DNA of 64,000 bases from Blasia pusilla (GCA_050084515.1 CM114271.1:29264001-29328000), one strand, 5' to 3'. Positions 10,629 to 22,030 are shown, numbered from the stretch's first letter. The notes: a model not told the origin generated them from the sequence alone. Program-made: numbers and translations.

Positions 10629-11178
10629 ATCACCTTCTATTCCGCATCTTGAGTCTTTCGTGTCACTCTTGAGTGTATGGCTTTGGGATTGCTTGCTCTT
10701 CCAATGATAGTGGATCACCCCTCTTGGGAGAGTAACTTGACCATGGTCTATTCTTCGAGAGGTTTCTAGAGTGTGGTGTGTGTGTGGAGATAAGAGGTCA
10801 CCTTAGAGGAGTTTAGTCATACTAAAATAATGAATATTTTATATTTTGTATGTCCTTATAGGGATTGTACTTTGTATGTCCTTATATAGCAATCCATGGA
10901 CGTCAATAGGCCTGCTCAAGTAGGGTTTAACACTAGTTGTGCTATCTTCCTTGTATACAAGCGTAAAGTAGTTTATAGGGATTTTATAGCTATGAATTTT
11001 GGGGTCTGATATTACGAAGAAGTGATCGCCTCGGCACTTCTATTTGTGAGACCTATCGTGAGAGAATGGAGAGTATACATGATAATCTTGTATTGAAAAA
11101 GGAGAACTTCTTAGAGATTTCACCTTGCATCGACCACGTCTGCCGCAGCTAGAAGGTCTGCCCTTACTCAAAGAAAGG
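10629..11178. mobile_element. About 550-bp foreign insertion in copy B, flanked by CTCTC
   Basis: Relative to copy C (near 23.07 kb) copy B has an extra block here. The pentamer CTCTC occurs on both sides (10624-10628 and 11179-11183), which could be a 5-bp target duplication. The insert ends do not show the TG...CA expected of an LTR, and I see no coding motif, so its class is unknown and the borders may be off by a few bases. Confidence 0.45.
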
Positions 11179-11389
11179 CTCTCGAAACGACAACGTTGCT
11201 GCACACGAGGGGCAGACAATCGCGACTGCTCTTGCCAGAACCCATGGTGGCTACGCTCTCCTCCGCCATGTTGCCCTCAATGTTCTTGGCGGTCCTAAAA
11301 AAAACTCTCAACGTAGGGGAGGTGTTCATAAGAAGCACCCCGACCCGCACCCGTGTCTGTAGGGTCCGGTCAAGCATCCTAAACCGTGA

Positions 11390-11983
11390 CTAGATAGCCT
11401 GAGCCTCCGTCACCCCCTGAGTCACATTGATCAACTGGCGCAAGCGAGTGTAAGCCTCACGCAAACTCTCACATGGGCGCCTCTGGAAGTCGTGGATGCT
11501 CCGCAACTTCTCCGTCCGTACCCCCTGGTAGCTTGCCCTCAACTCAGCAAAGAACTCAACCACAGGGTTGAACTTGAGACGAACCCAACTAGATGGTGCA
11601 ATTGCTCCCGTGTGAGTAATCCCTCCTAAAACGTCACTAGTGGAAGAGGAAGTAGCCTCTCTTGACTCCTCCTCCTCATTTGGGAATGGCTCCATCCATG
11701 ACATATAATGTGGGTCATAGTAGAGCCTCCATGCCTTGATCTCATGTGCATATCTCTGAGAGAACTCATGGTAATCGTCCATGGGCGTCCCCTCTAAATG
11801 CTGAAACATACCGTTCCATGCTGTAAACGGGTTGAACTCTCTAGAGTTCCTGGCCCGCTGGGAGTGGCGCCAACTCCTAAACTCTACTATGAAATCGTGC
11901 AACTCAATTGTGCCTACTACACTTGAAAACCTACGCGGTCCTCTACCTTGGTCGTCCATCAAATGCCCAACTGGTAGGACCAC
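11390..11983 (-). CDS. Gag polyprotein, capsid part (gypsy copy B)
   Basis: A 197-codon open frame on the minus strand, the best-preserved Gag of the four gypsy copies. It starts near MDDQGRGPRRFSSVVGT and includes DFIVEFRSW, NPFTAWNGMFQHLEGTPMDD, YHEFSQRYAHEIKAWR and, near the end, LREAYTRLRQLINVTQGVTE, a layout typical of gypsy Gag capsid ('retrotrans_gag') domains. Copies C (23.3-23.9 kb) and D (63.67-64.0 kb) carry the same protein with frameshifts. The frame ends at a stop well before the zinc knuckle, because of mutations and the inserted block at 10.63-11.18 kb, so the product would lack its nucleic-acid-binding part. The true start may lie further upstream, since Gag-like similarity to D begins before this Met. 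Confidence 0.75.
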   Translation of the reverse strand: MVLPVGHLMDDQGRGPRRFSSVVGTIELHDFIVEFRSWRHSQRARNSREFNPFTAWNGMFQHLEGTPMDDYHEFSQRYAHEIKAWRLYYDPHYMSWMEPFPNEEEESREATSSSTSDVLGGITHTGAIAPSSWVRLKFNPVVEFFAELRASYQGVRTEKLRSIHDFQRRPCESLREAYTRLRQLINVTQGVTEAQAI

Positions 11984-12039
11984 TCACAATGTGTGGCGAT
12001 GTGCTCACAAACTCCTCTACACCCTCCCCCTTGTCTGAC

Positions 12040-13790
12040 GATGACACAGAAGGAGGTTGAGGTGGTCCCTCACGTGGAGACCCTCAGAACCTCGCGCCAC
12101 TCCGCGTATATCCTCTAGAGCTACTCTCAAGTTCATCACCTCGCCTCTTTAAGTCTCGAACTGACTCCGTGATGACCCTCATGCCCCTCTCACTCGATCA
12201 CTCTCAAACTTGCAAGTAATCCCTCTATCACCCATCCCAAACATGTGGCACTCAATCTACACTCTCCCTCCCCGAGATGTATAACGTGTGGCAACAAGCG
12301 GCGTGGTGCGGCAAATCGACTAGGCTATCATCTCATCGACAACCTACCCTCAACTCCGGACACTCCACACAGATCTATGTCCCCTAAACCACATACATAA
12401 ATGATGCTCTCAACATCCACACACCCAATATCCCCTAATAAACTACCCAGATCCTAGAATCCCTCACGCGTGCAGGGTACAGGACCAGAATGGGTAACGT
12501 GAACACATGTCGATTTCTCTCCTCAGCAATTGCAAATCTCGACCCAAACTCAGTCGTGAAGACAAATCCTCCAATCAAGAAGTCATACTCCTCCCATACT
12601 GACGCTGCTCACAACTCTTCGATAGACAATGCGGTTCCAGTAGAATGGTGCGGCGTTGTAGGCGGCACGGAACGGCTACAAACAACATGACCCTCGATGG
12701 TGGGATGCGGCACTTGACGGCATACCCTCCTCAATCAACAATAAACCCACACTCTGCTCCACAATAACGGAGCGGCTCCGTGATCGAGATGGTGCGTTGC
12801 GGCCACGAGCAGCACGGCGCGGCAATCGGCGGCACGTTGCGGCTATGGGCGTCACAACACGGTACTTGATCGTCGTCAAGCGATTACCAATCACAACATA
12901 ACAGCATGAAATCAAAACTCAAACACCATAACCGGAGGTCATTTGCCATCACTAGTTGATGACAAAACTGCGATGACAGTGGCGGCCAAAACAAAGTACG
13001 TGGTGGCAACGCAAGTCAGAGAATCTACAAACGTTGTGGAAGACCCTCCACTCCGTAACGGGCGGCAATGGCAACCAAAGGTGGACAACGGATGGTGGAC
13101 CGTTGACGGTGACGGTTGACGGCTGATGGTGACGGCTGACCAGTGACGATGATGGTTGATCGTTGATGATCACGGTTGACCTTCGACGGCGGACTGTTGA
13201 CGGTGACTATGACGGTGACAGCCGCCGCTGGCGTGGCGGCTGGTTTAGGGATTGAACAATTTAACCCTAAAAATTGCCTAGCAATGGTAGTTTTGCAAGA
13301 TTGACCATAACCTCTTACTTGCAACTCCAAATTGTGTATTGTTTGTTGCACAACGTGCACAGCTTCACAATCTACAACAGCGTCAAAAAATTTGGAATTG
13401 GAGATTGCAGTAAAAACTGACGGGGACTGTCGTAACGTGCAATGTCTCTTTCTCCTACACAAAATTTGGCAGCGCTTCTACACTAATTTCTCCCAACCAA
13501 AATGTAAGACCTATAAAAATACAAATCATCAAGGTACATGGTGCTCCCAAGAGCACCTGCATGGGAAAACTTGCCCCCATACTCAATCCCTATAAAAAAT
13601 TGGGCAGTGCTTCCGCGCACCACTCTTCCACACAAAAAATTGGCAAATGCAAAGAACAATCATTGCAGTGCTTGCTCCGGTGAGCACTCCCATCAGCCGC
13701 GGAACAGGGAACACGGTCCCCAATCTGCAAAAACAGCGAATGACCAGCGAGCTCTCCCATGAAGTTCTCTCTTTCTCTCATTCTCTCTTT
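12040..13790 (-). other. Leader (untranslated 5' region) of gypsy copy B
   Basis: About 1.7 kb between LTR-like sequence and Gag. The part at 12060-12500 is collinear with 25.03-25.39 kb in copy C and loosely with 63.1-63.5 kb in copy D. The part at 13085-13215 is a degenerate run of TGACGG/GGTGAC-like repeats. No convincing protein is present. Confidence 0.6.
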
Positions 13791-14302
13791 GTAAAGTAAG
13801 ATCCAATCTCTCTCTACACCATCTCACACCATAGCTCTCAAAGGTGTACACTCTCTCTCATGTCAAACAAAACCCACTCTCCTAATGAGAGGCTTGGGTT
13901 ACACTCACAAGGCAAGGGACTCACTCCGCCGCCTCATGCCAAGAGGTTCAACAAAGAGAGAATAAGCTCTCAAGCTCTCTCTCCTTGAGGTATACCCCTC
14001 CCCTCTCCCAAGCTCTCTCCATTGTAACCTATTCTCCCAAGTCACCTCCTTGGCTCTTGACCTGATATAGGAGGTCAAAGGTCACTTACCAAAAATATAA
14101 AGTCGATCATATATTCAAAATGGTACTTACCTAAAATAGTAAGTTTCTCAATATGGCTCCAAATGAGCCGAAACGAAGGGGAAACCTACTCTGTCAGGTT
14201 TTCCGGGCCTCAGAAGGTCATGCTCAACCTACAGAGCTTGTCCTACACTACTCGTGTAAACGCTCTGCTAGATCCCACTGATCTATCCTAACAATTGTGA
14301 CA
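13790..14302 (-). repeat. Probable 5' LTR of gypsy copy B
   Basis: On the minus strand it starts TGTCAC at 14302. Its first 100 bases match 3214-3313 in copy A. A block near 13797-13860 (plus-strand AAGATCCAATCTCTCTCTAC) matches 3505-3552. The inner LTR end and primer-binding site could not be fixed. Confidence 0.5.
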
Positions 14303-14387
14303 CTATCTACAATAGTAGCCGATGCACCATTTGCAACCTCATTTTTCATGTCGATACTTGTTGTGAGTAGCACTTTGCAGCCAATGG

Positions 14388-15368
14388 CTAAAAAATAAAC
14401 TCATGAAATTGGCCATCTGATATCCATTCATTCGTGTGTGGATCAGGGGGGACATCTGTGGTTACATGAAGAGGGAAGATCTCAACTGCGCGAAACAGTT
14501 TACGGAGTGTTATAAGATTAAATAACTGTACATCGATATGGTGAGTACAAATGGCATGCGTGCTACTATCTATGTAATCTCTTGCAATGCCTTCATCGAC
14601 AAAGCATTCACCAAGACAACTATCTATCTCACAGTGCGTCGGAAGTGTTGACCTTATCTGAGATAGGAAGTTCAAGAATTCAGGGTCGCTGCCATGCGTC
14701 ATAAGAATGGCAAGATTATACTTGTCTATATTAGCATAGAATGGCGAGGAAGAGATGTGCCAAAAGGAAGAGACAAGCTCTCTATTATGACAACATATTG
14801 GGGGTAAATGACAAAGATCACCCAATAAGATCACAAGCTTATTTGAGAAAGGATTAAGGTCTGATGAGGGAGACACTTGGTGTAGTCTCATTGCTACAAT
14901 CTTAAGAAGGCGAGGCGTGAGCATGGAACATTCATCAATAACAATAACCTTGGCATCCCTTAAGCGCATGTATTGATCGGAGGCTGTATGTATTGAGGGT
15001 AAGTCACCTTTAATTGGGATAGCAAATGTTGAGTGAACAGTGATAGCAAAGTCATGCAATCAAACAACAGCAAAGCCAGTAGTGGCAGTAAGCAATTTAG
15101 GAATAGAATAAGCTGACAAGAATGTTTGCATGAAATGGATAAAAGAAAATCTTGCCACATCGTGGGGCGCCAATGATAGCACCAAGCCAAATGACTTTGT
15201 ACGAATTATATGGTATAGGTTTGCTTGCTCTGCATTTAACAAATGAATGGAGAGGTCTGGTTGACAAACTCGATGGATGCTGCTGTCCATTGTGGATTGT
15301 TGAGTATGAATGTCACTAAGAGACTGCACACATAGGTCAAACTGCAGGTGAGGGCCAATGACGTCCAT
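14388..15368 (-). pseudogene. Helitron Pif1-like helicase fragment
   Basis: The minus-strand frame 15059-14388 has VIVIDECSMLTPRLL (Walker B, DE) and LLGDLCHLPPI, the GDxxQLPP-type motif of Pif1/RecD-like helicases. Upstream, after a frameshift, GAPRCGK near 15.17 kb is the degenerate Walker A (ancestrally G-x-P-x-C-G-K), preceded by the LLNAEQANLYHII block. These are the hallmarks of the helicase half of a Helitron RepHel protein. The frame is split into at least three by frameshifts and stops, so it is dead. It lies in line with the Rep-like fragment at 15853-16107 on the same strand. Confidence 0.85.
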
Positions 15369-15852
15369 TGCTTTAGAGACTATTTATGTACTGTGAAGCT
15401 AGCTCCAAAGCTTTGAATCAGCATGACTTTGAATTTCATCACTAATGCAGGACTCAGAATTAAAAATTCTTCGATGAATACATTCATGAAGGTATGTCCA
15501 AGATGGTGACACTAAATATCTGGTTCTCAAATTTTAAGGTGCTATTGCGTAACAATACTATATAGAAGAACTCGCTCCATTAGTGCAATGGATGGTACTG
15601 AGTAAAGTGTACCAGCCTTTGAGTCTTATAAACTGAGTTCCCCACTAAGTCTAATCCAACAAGGTTTACTAAGCACCTTGTGGGTAGTCTAAGAACCTCA
15701 TGGCTCTTCCAAAAATCAATGAATGTAAGTTGAGATAAGGATTCAGGTCGGTGGCAATAAAGGGTTGTTGGATGTATATAGACGATTGTAGCTTTTCTGT
15801 ATAGGCTTGTCCGCTTGTACGGTGGACTACAATTGAAAAATTCAACTCCCTT

Positions 15853-16107
15853 TCACTTGCATTTGATAAGAATCTTAAGAGCCGTAAGAGCAGCTTTAGT
15901 CAATGAGATTGATCTATTCAATATCAGGCCAGATATTAGTCGCAACCTGGTTTCATCCAAACCTTCAAGTCCTAGATACTTTGCACACTCGGTCGTAATG
16001 TTCAAAGCACCTTGAGGCTCGCATTTCAAAGCATATTTAAGCAGGTAAAAAGACCATTGAACATTTGTGACATGCTGTAGGTTCATGTCATCGGGATTAG
16101 TGGTCAT
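15853..16107 (-). pseudogene. Helitron Rep fragment downstream of the HUH site
   Basis: An 84-codon frame containing NLQHVTNVQWSFYLLKYALKCEPQGAL. It resembles the Helitron Rep region just after the HUH motif, where 'N.D.Q.V.......YLLKY..K.EP.G' is usual. It points the same way as the helicase fragment at 15368-14388, consistent with one broken RepHel gene. Both HUH and the catalytic tyrosines are missing. Confidence 0.65.
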
Positions 16108-16109
16108 CG

Positions 16110-17260
16110 GGATCCTATCTAACTGTTAACTGCGGGTTTTCCTTACTGCATCCACTTTTGTTGTGAATTTTTAGCTCCGTCACTTACGAAAAACTCAGAG
16201 CTGACCCATTGCTACATAACTAAAATGAGTACCTTGTAAGACTCCTGTTGGGTGGCCCCAGCCTTAATGCTTCACACATATTTTTTGTGCAGAGTTTTGT
16301 TTAGCGACCTCTGACAAAGAACTTTTCATACCTTCAAACCCAGAGCCATGTATGTTGTTGCATTTCTAGGGTTGGTAAACTCACGCAATTAGGGACTTAC
16401 ATCATAAGTTACTAGGTTTCCTCACTTTTTTGTGTTGTGTTCATCTCAAAAAATTAGCGTATATTCTTCACTGAAACAGAACAGGGTGATCAGATATCGG
16501 ACTCTACGCAACAACACGTAGTCTTTCGATTAGGTGACCTCGCAAGCAGTACATAGCACAGAACGTATACTTACCTCAAGTTCATTTGTATTTCATATTT
16601 CATGTGTAGGCACTACTCACTTGGAAACTTACCCTTAGGACATATCTATTATTTTCAAGTTGAATGCTAAGCACCACTCAGAATTCTTAGGTTTCTATGG
16701 AACTACACACACTATTAGTACCTATACTTATAAGTAGTTTCAGTGTCTTAAATGCTTCACACAAACATTATGAGGATCAATGATGACACGCTTTTCTGCA
16801 ACGGACCCATGTGTAGTATTAGCTAACCTCCATTGACAGTAGGCAAGGATACTTCGTAACGTTATGCTCCACATATTCCACTCTTCTAGTTGTACTCAAC
16901 TGATCATCTACTTAACTGTAGATTCCAGGGAGCGCATAGTTCAGTGAATGAATTTCAGGGTGCACGTAGTTCAGTGAATCAAGCTTATTTTTGTCTCCAC
17001 GTCTGTCTGTTCAGATAAACATTTATCAATTGACGTCGTTAAGCTGTGCCAGACAAGATTGAGGTATGGCGCGGCCTAGGGTATCAAATAGACCTAGATC
17101 CAAGTTATTGTTCAAGAAGCTTAGGATAGCACGGTGTAGGCGCCATGCAAAAGCCACGGTTGTTGAGTCTCATAGACTACTCAGGTAGCCGGTGTGTGTT
17201 GCTTGGCCAGAGATTGCAATGTAACTTACTAGTTGGGAATCATAGTGCAACTCATTTATT
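16110..17260. other. No gene recognised between the two Helitron pieces
   Basis: About 1.15 kb of mixed sequence with no open frame of note. It separates the minus-strand Rep/helicase remnants from the plus-strand Helitron N-terminal remnant and presumably holds the rearrangement junction. Confidence 0.5.
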
Positions 17261-17266
17261 AAACAT

Positions 17267-18565
17267 ATGAGGTGTTGCGGCTATTATGGTAGTGTATCCT
17301 ATAGCACATGTCACTTAAAAATGACAATTAAGACAACAGAAACATATCTACCTTATGCATTATGTAACGGGTACATGACACAATATGTCATTCCGTCGCC
17401 TTGTAATTTTTTTGTCTACCCACAACATGTAGGAGAAGATCGGTACACCGCCCATAATGTCTATATGACACCAGCCTATATTCGGGACATATTGAATGTA
17501 AACCCACTTTACCTGGAGTTCCTATCGTTAGTCAACTCAAGGCTAGGTATTGAGACCAAATACAACGGCTTTCATGATGGGTTCTTCCAAGTCAATAGCC
17601 TCCTAGACTGCCCTGTTTGTCGCATGGGGACTTGATGATCAGACTTCCATTAACTCTGATTTCTTGTACAAAAAAGTGCGCAAAGCGTTCTCCTAGTCAA
17701 CTTGAGGATTAATGAATTGTATTCACAATATATCCCGTTATTTGAACAACCTAATCCAATACGTGGTCTTGTAGTTTTTCCTTCTTCATCAGTTGAGCCA
17801 ATACTGAGAGCTTCACAGGAAAAGGGAAAAATAACCCATAGCATGACAGTTGATCCATACAGTTCAGAGTTAAACATGCTACAGGATGTGGAGTATTCAT
17901 GACCTATAAAAAGGCGCGCTTCCTATGATATACTCCAGAATGGGAGTGTTATATTCAAGGAACAAGCTCACATTAGATAGCAGTTCCTTAGTGATAGGAA
18001 TGGTATATCTGCAAATGCTAAGGTCACTATTGAGACAGGAATCTTCCCATTCCTATTCCCGTATGTTAGAGACTATTTTGACGGACAATGTTCCTTTGTA
18101 GACTACCTGCGCAATTGCGTGAAGAAACTTCTCAGTGTATTTACACTATATAAACCATACCTACTAATAATGCATCAACTTTGGCAGTCTATTGCATTTG
18201 CCTCTCGCGCACGTTCTTGATCTTGAATAGGGAGCTTGCTCAACTAAAACAAAAATACCCTAAAATGAGCGAACAGGAACTTTATTCATACCTTTCAAGG
18301 TACACTATTAGTGCACAGATACCAGGAAGCCCAAGTTGGCATCACCGCCATCTTAGGCACCTAATGGGGAATGTTGGATTTTTTCTTGACTCTCACTTCT
18401 GATGAGGTGTTTGAAACAAGGTGGGTTGAGGTTGAAGATGTTGAGAATATGGTAAAGAGAATTAACCCGCTCTTCATGTGGCGCGATGCACCGGTTGAGT
18501 GCGTAGTTCTATTCCATACTAGGTTGAAGGCATTTCTCCAAAGTTATATTTTGGGTGGTCCCCGC
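17267..18565 (+). pseudogene. Helitron N-terminal domain (Helitron_like_N) remnant
   Basis: Frames give FVYPQHVGEDRYTAHNVYM, RGLVVFPSSSVEPIL, ETGIFPFLFPYVRDYFDG, IPGSPSWHHRHLRHLM, FFLTLTSDEVFETRWVEVED and DAPVECVVLFHTRLKAFLQ, in the order found in the N-terminal half of Helitron Rep proteins. At least three frameshifts separate them. The similarity stops right before the place where the HUH (two-His) nicking motif should be, and copy C of the gypsy begins within about 20 bases. It is on the strand opposite to the helicase half 2-4 kb away, so either one Helitron was partly inverted or two copies are present. Confidence 0.85.
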
Positions 18566-18599
18566 TAACTTAGAAGAACCCACAATTATCTGATTAGAT

Positions 18600-18978
18600 A
18601 TGAACTACAGGGTTGAGATAGCTTGCACTCATATATTATCTTGTGGATTGAAAAGGAAGATATTGATCCGGCCCACCTCGTAAGCTTCCCTATAAGCTTA
18701 TCGGACTCTATCAACCACTTAAGTGGCAAATGATCGGTAATGATGGGAAAGGGGTTGCGGAATAAATAACACCTAAAATGTGCAACAGCCCACACCACGA
18801 GCAAGCACTCACCCTCATATGAGCTATACTTTGCCTGTGCAACGTTGTTCAAGCCACTAGCAAAAGCCACCACGAACTCTCTACCATCATTGTCATGCTG
18901 GGTAAGCAGGGATCTAAGCCCCAACATGCTCCAATTGGTATGCAATTGGAAAGGACGCCCCCTAATCAGTCTCCTCAA
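18600..18978 (-). pseudogene. Gypsy RNase H, N-terminal part (copy C)
   Basis: The frame reads REFVVAFASGLNNVAQAKYS, YEGECLLVVWAVAHFRCYLF and ITDHLPLKWLIESDKLIGKL, the standard gypsy RNase H (the 'AKYSSYEGE' Glu and 'TDH' Asp being catalytic). It runs into unrelated sequence near 18600, where the element is truncated. Confidence 0.9.
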
Positions 18979-19088
18979 TATAGGCGCGCACGTGAATCTG
19001 TCCTTGAGCAGTTGAAATGCTCTCTCCTGCTCATCCCCCTAGTGCCACTTCCGATCCACCTTGGTCAACAAGGTTAGCGGCTTCGCAA

Positions 19089-19900
19089 TCAAACTGAAAC
19101 CTTGATGTACTGTTGATAGAAGTTTTCCAATCCCATGAATGCACAAACTTGACTCATATTTGTAGGGCGTGGAATGCATGAAATAGCCTCTACCTTCGTG
19201 CTGCACACCAAGGCCTCATGGGTATATCGTTTGACCCAAGTTCTCTGGTCATAGAAAAACTTGCACTTGCCTAGATGTAGCTTCAGCGCATATAACTGCA
19301 ATCATTGAAAGACCTCCTCTAGATGTCGCTCATGCTCCTCAACAACCATGGCTCTAAAGACTACGATGTCATCAATATAACACCTAGCAAAATCCAGACC
19401 TGCCAAGATCCTATCCATGACCCTCTGAAACTCAGCTGAGGCGTTCTTTAATCCAAATGGTAAGAACCGCCACTGGTACAAAGAATCCTACCCGTGAGAA
19501 TGGAAGCCCCAAAATACCCTCTTCTGCCTATCCTACAATCTGATAGGCTGCTGATGGTACTGGACCGCAAATCCAATGAACTGAAGACCTTTGCATGCCC
19601 AATTGCATCAAAGATCTCCTCAGGGGTGGGCATGGCATACCTATCGGACTTCATCTGCCGATTGATAGGTCGGTAATCTCCAGACATCCGCCTATCCATC
19701 TAGTTGCCATGCACATCCTTCTTGGCGGACATGAGAGTGGCAGATGCATATTCTTCATGCAACATCTCCACTAACCCTACTCCAACCAAGTTGTGGCTCC
19801 TACTTTGAATCTGAGCTCTCTCCATGTCACTGTACCTATAGGGTTGTCAAAAGATTGGCGTGTCACTCGACAACCAAATGCGGATCCCTGGATCCTTTAG
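19089..19900 (-). pseudogene. Gypsy reverse transcriptase (copy C)
   Basis: In order on the minus strand: RQPYRYSDMER, SAKKDVHGN, GDYRPINRQMKSDRYAMPTP, EEIFDAIGHAKVFSSLDL, then LDFARCYIDDIVVFRAMVVE with the catalytic YIDD at 19368-19379, then LKLHLGKCKFF and the thumb. The motifs are collinear with copy A where they overlap. Several frame changes and stops make it inactive. Confidence 0.9.
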
Positions 19901-20369
19901 CGTATCCAAATCCTGCATGCTAAATGCAAAACAACTCCTAGAACTCCTCAGGAACTGATGTATCCGTCGCCGCTCTCCTCTTATCAACTTAGGGCCCATG
20001 TCTGGCTCTCAAGTCTCCATCGTGACTACGGTAGGACTCTCTGGCGCGGGTGTAGGTGGTTGCTATGGTGCAACCCCATCTCGAACAACAGAACAACTGC
20101 TCTCTTATGGCCAATTGCAAAATCTGATCTCCATGTGTAGTACCCGGAACCACGCTCAATGTTGTGGCTACCATCTCTTGGTGTACTTGCAAAACATCCC
20201 AAGAAGTCCAAGGGTGTCTCTCCCGATTACCCTTGGTGTGTTGATCTCCTTGGGTCTCACCCCCACCTACTGCCTCAACCGTCTCGGTAGGCATGGGGCT
20301 CACCAACGCAATAGTTGTGATCTGTTGCATCCTCAAACGACGCTGCTCAGCTACTCCTAACCTGAAAAT

Positions 20370-21320
20370 CCATGTCAAGCAGTTCAAGTCCATCGCTTGA
20401 CCCAAGACATGATGTCCTGATGCCTCTGATAGTGACAGTATTGTCGTCACTCGTGTGGGGAATCCCATCACTCGTTCTCGCTCATCGATGTTGGGCTCCA
20501 CCAACCTCTGTACCTGGTCATCCCAAACCAAGCCACGTCCGGCCTCATTGAATGCATACGAAGCGGGAAAACTCACAATTGTGGGAAAGGCTACCCGTGG
20601 CATGCCAATCTTGTTGACCATAGTCAATGGTGGTCCATCATCATGCTTCACTGCTTATGATTGATGACTTGGATCCATAATAGAATCCACCAACAAATTG
20701 GAGGGGCGCTACACTCTAGCGTACGCTCTCCGTAAAACCTCATATAGGACCGAGTTGGTCCACCAAAGATGCGGGCGGTGTATTCTAGAACCTACACTTG
20801 CCGCATCCAAAAACACTGCCGAGCCAATCCATGCGCGCACGTGATGTGCACTCGTCACCACGCGGGATCTTGAATCGCCCAAAATCGGCACATTCTCTAG
20901 AATGAATGTTGGAGAATGAGACTGATGCTCTTGCAAGTGTCGCAAAATCCGCATCATCTCCCAAAACAACCTGGACCGAGTGTGAGCCAACCCACTACCT
21001 CGTCCAACACTCGAGTGGCCCTGACATGGCCAACCAACAATGACCAACTCTATGGCCCCAACCCGCTCCGAGTCCTGCGCCCCCAAAAATGAAATATCCC
21101 TTGGTAGGGAACTCTGGTATCCCTAGACAGCGGACGTAGACAACAAGTCGGGAAAACGAAGGCGTAATTGTGCCACATGGTGAAGTGAAGCGCGCCTCGC
21201 AACATCATCAATCTCCACATACAAGTACTCTTGTATGCGTACTCCTACCTGCAAAACAACAACTAACCCAATGCTAATCCCTCCAAAGAGATCCAACACC
21301 CGAATACCCTCCTATGCGAT
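20370..21320 (-). pseudogene. Retrotransposon-encoded C5-cytosine DNA methyltransferase (copy C)
   Basis: About 315 codons in one frame, broken only by three stops (TAG near 21.13 kb; TAG and TAA between 20.65 and 20.71 kb) and no frameshift. The motifs are those of a cytosine-5 methyltransferase: I, IRVLDLFGGISIGL near 21.30 kb (AdoMet binding); IV, VIVGWPCQGHSS with the catalytic Cys at 21024-21026; VI, FILENV at 20889-20897; VIII, SRIHRPHLWWTN near 20.78 kb; then a short recognition region, MGFPTRVT, and motif X, HVLGQAMDLN. The order I-IV-VI-VIII-X, the short recognition region and the 'GFP...LG' ending resemble DNMT3/DRM-type de novo enzymes more than DNMT1 or CMT. It lies between protease and RT inside the polyprotein, and copy A carries the same domain in the same place. 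No ADD, PWWP or UBA domain is visible. Confidence 0.9.
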
Positions 21321-21699
21321 GCGCCACACAATAGGTGTGATATCCAAGGGTGTCATCATAGCACTTTCGACTACCTCGGGTTCCTCTAACCCGTCACGCT
21401 CTGGTGCAAATGTCTCGCTTCACGCGGTCTTCACAGGCTCAGTGACTAAGCATCGAAGCTCCTCAATTGAGCCCCAAAGAAATACCTCTCCTCCATGGAC
21501 TGATGCGGCGACCATGGCACTCCTATCGGTAGAAATTTCAAGAACAAGAGTATCCTCTACATGGACATATCCCTCAATCAAATCACTAGGCCAAATGATA
21601 GCGTTGCTAAATGCTGCTAAGGTCGCCATCTCTCATGGCCGGCGCTCGATCACTGCACTTGTGAATCAAACGGGTAATGAGCTAAGGCGCCCATCACCT

Positions 21700-22030
21700 G
21701 ATTGCCATCCTGGTCTGTAGGACTCTGACTCCTCCTAGTAATCCAGGGAAAACCCCATCGGGTACAATACTGCTCCACCAACCAAGATGTCGCAAGACTC
21801 ACCATCAGTCACTATTGCCTTAGCTCGCACCATGGACTCATCTGTAGGATGTCTCGGGCGAATCCTTACCATGACCTCCTATTGGATGATATACTGTGTG
21901 GTACTCACTCCACCCAAGGATGAATATATCCGGAATGGACAATGCTCCACATTTGCCCTTGTCAACCCAAACCTCTAAATGCCGCTTTCCCCAACATCAA
22001 GGGTTGCGCTCCTGAATCCAACATGACGCG
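21700..22030 (-). pseudogene. Retropepsin-type aspartic protease (copy C)
   Basis: Minus-strand frames read RVMLDSGAQPLMLGKAAF, with the catalytic DSGA at 22007-22018, then LTRANVEHCPFRIYSSLGG, VRAKAIVTDGESCDILVGGA and VLYPMGFSLDY. The D-S/T-G-A active site, the hydrophobic flap region and the late 'DILVG' block are typical of gypsy protease. Stops are present. The methyltransferase follows after a linker of roughly 400 bases. Confidence 0.8.

Larger units (their letters stand above)
9590..14302 (-). mobile_element. Ty3/gypsy copy B: LTR - leader - Gag - zinc knuckle, 3' end lost
   Basis: Reading on the minus strand from 14302: an LTR-like segment starting TGTCAC, a long untranslated leader, a Gag frame (11390-11983), a CCHC knuckle (about 10376-10417), a Pro/Gly-rich stretch, and the region before the protease (to about 9600). 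It is collinear with copy C over Gag, knuckle and the following 700 bases. Homology to C stops at about 9595, exactly where an inverted duplication of its own last bases sits (9571-9619). Protease, methyltransferase, RT and integrase are absent. A foreign segment of about 550 bases interrupts it at 10629-11178. Confidence 0.85.

Noticed and set aside
20709-21086. A stand-alone host DNA methyltransferase gene
   Set aside because: It is in line with gypsy protease upstream and RT downstream on the same strand, and a second element copy (A) carries it too, so it belongs to the retrotransposon.
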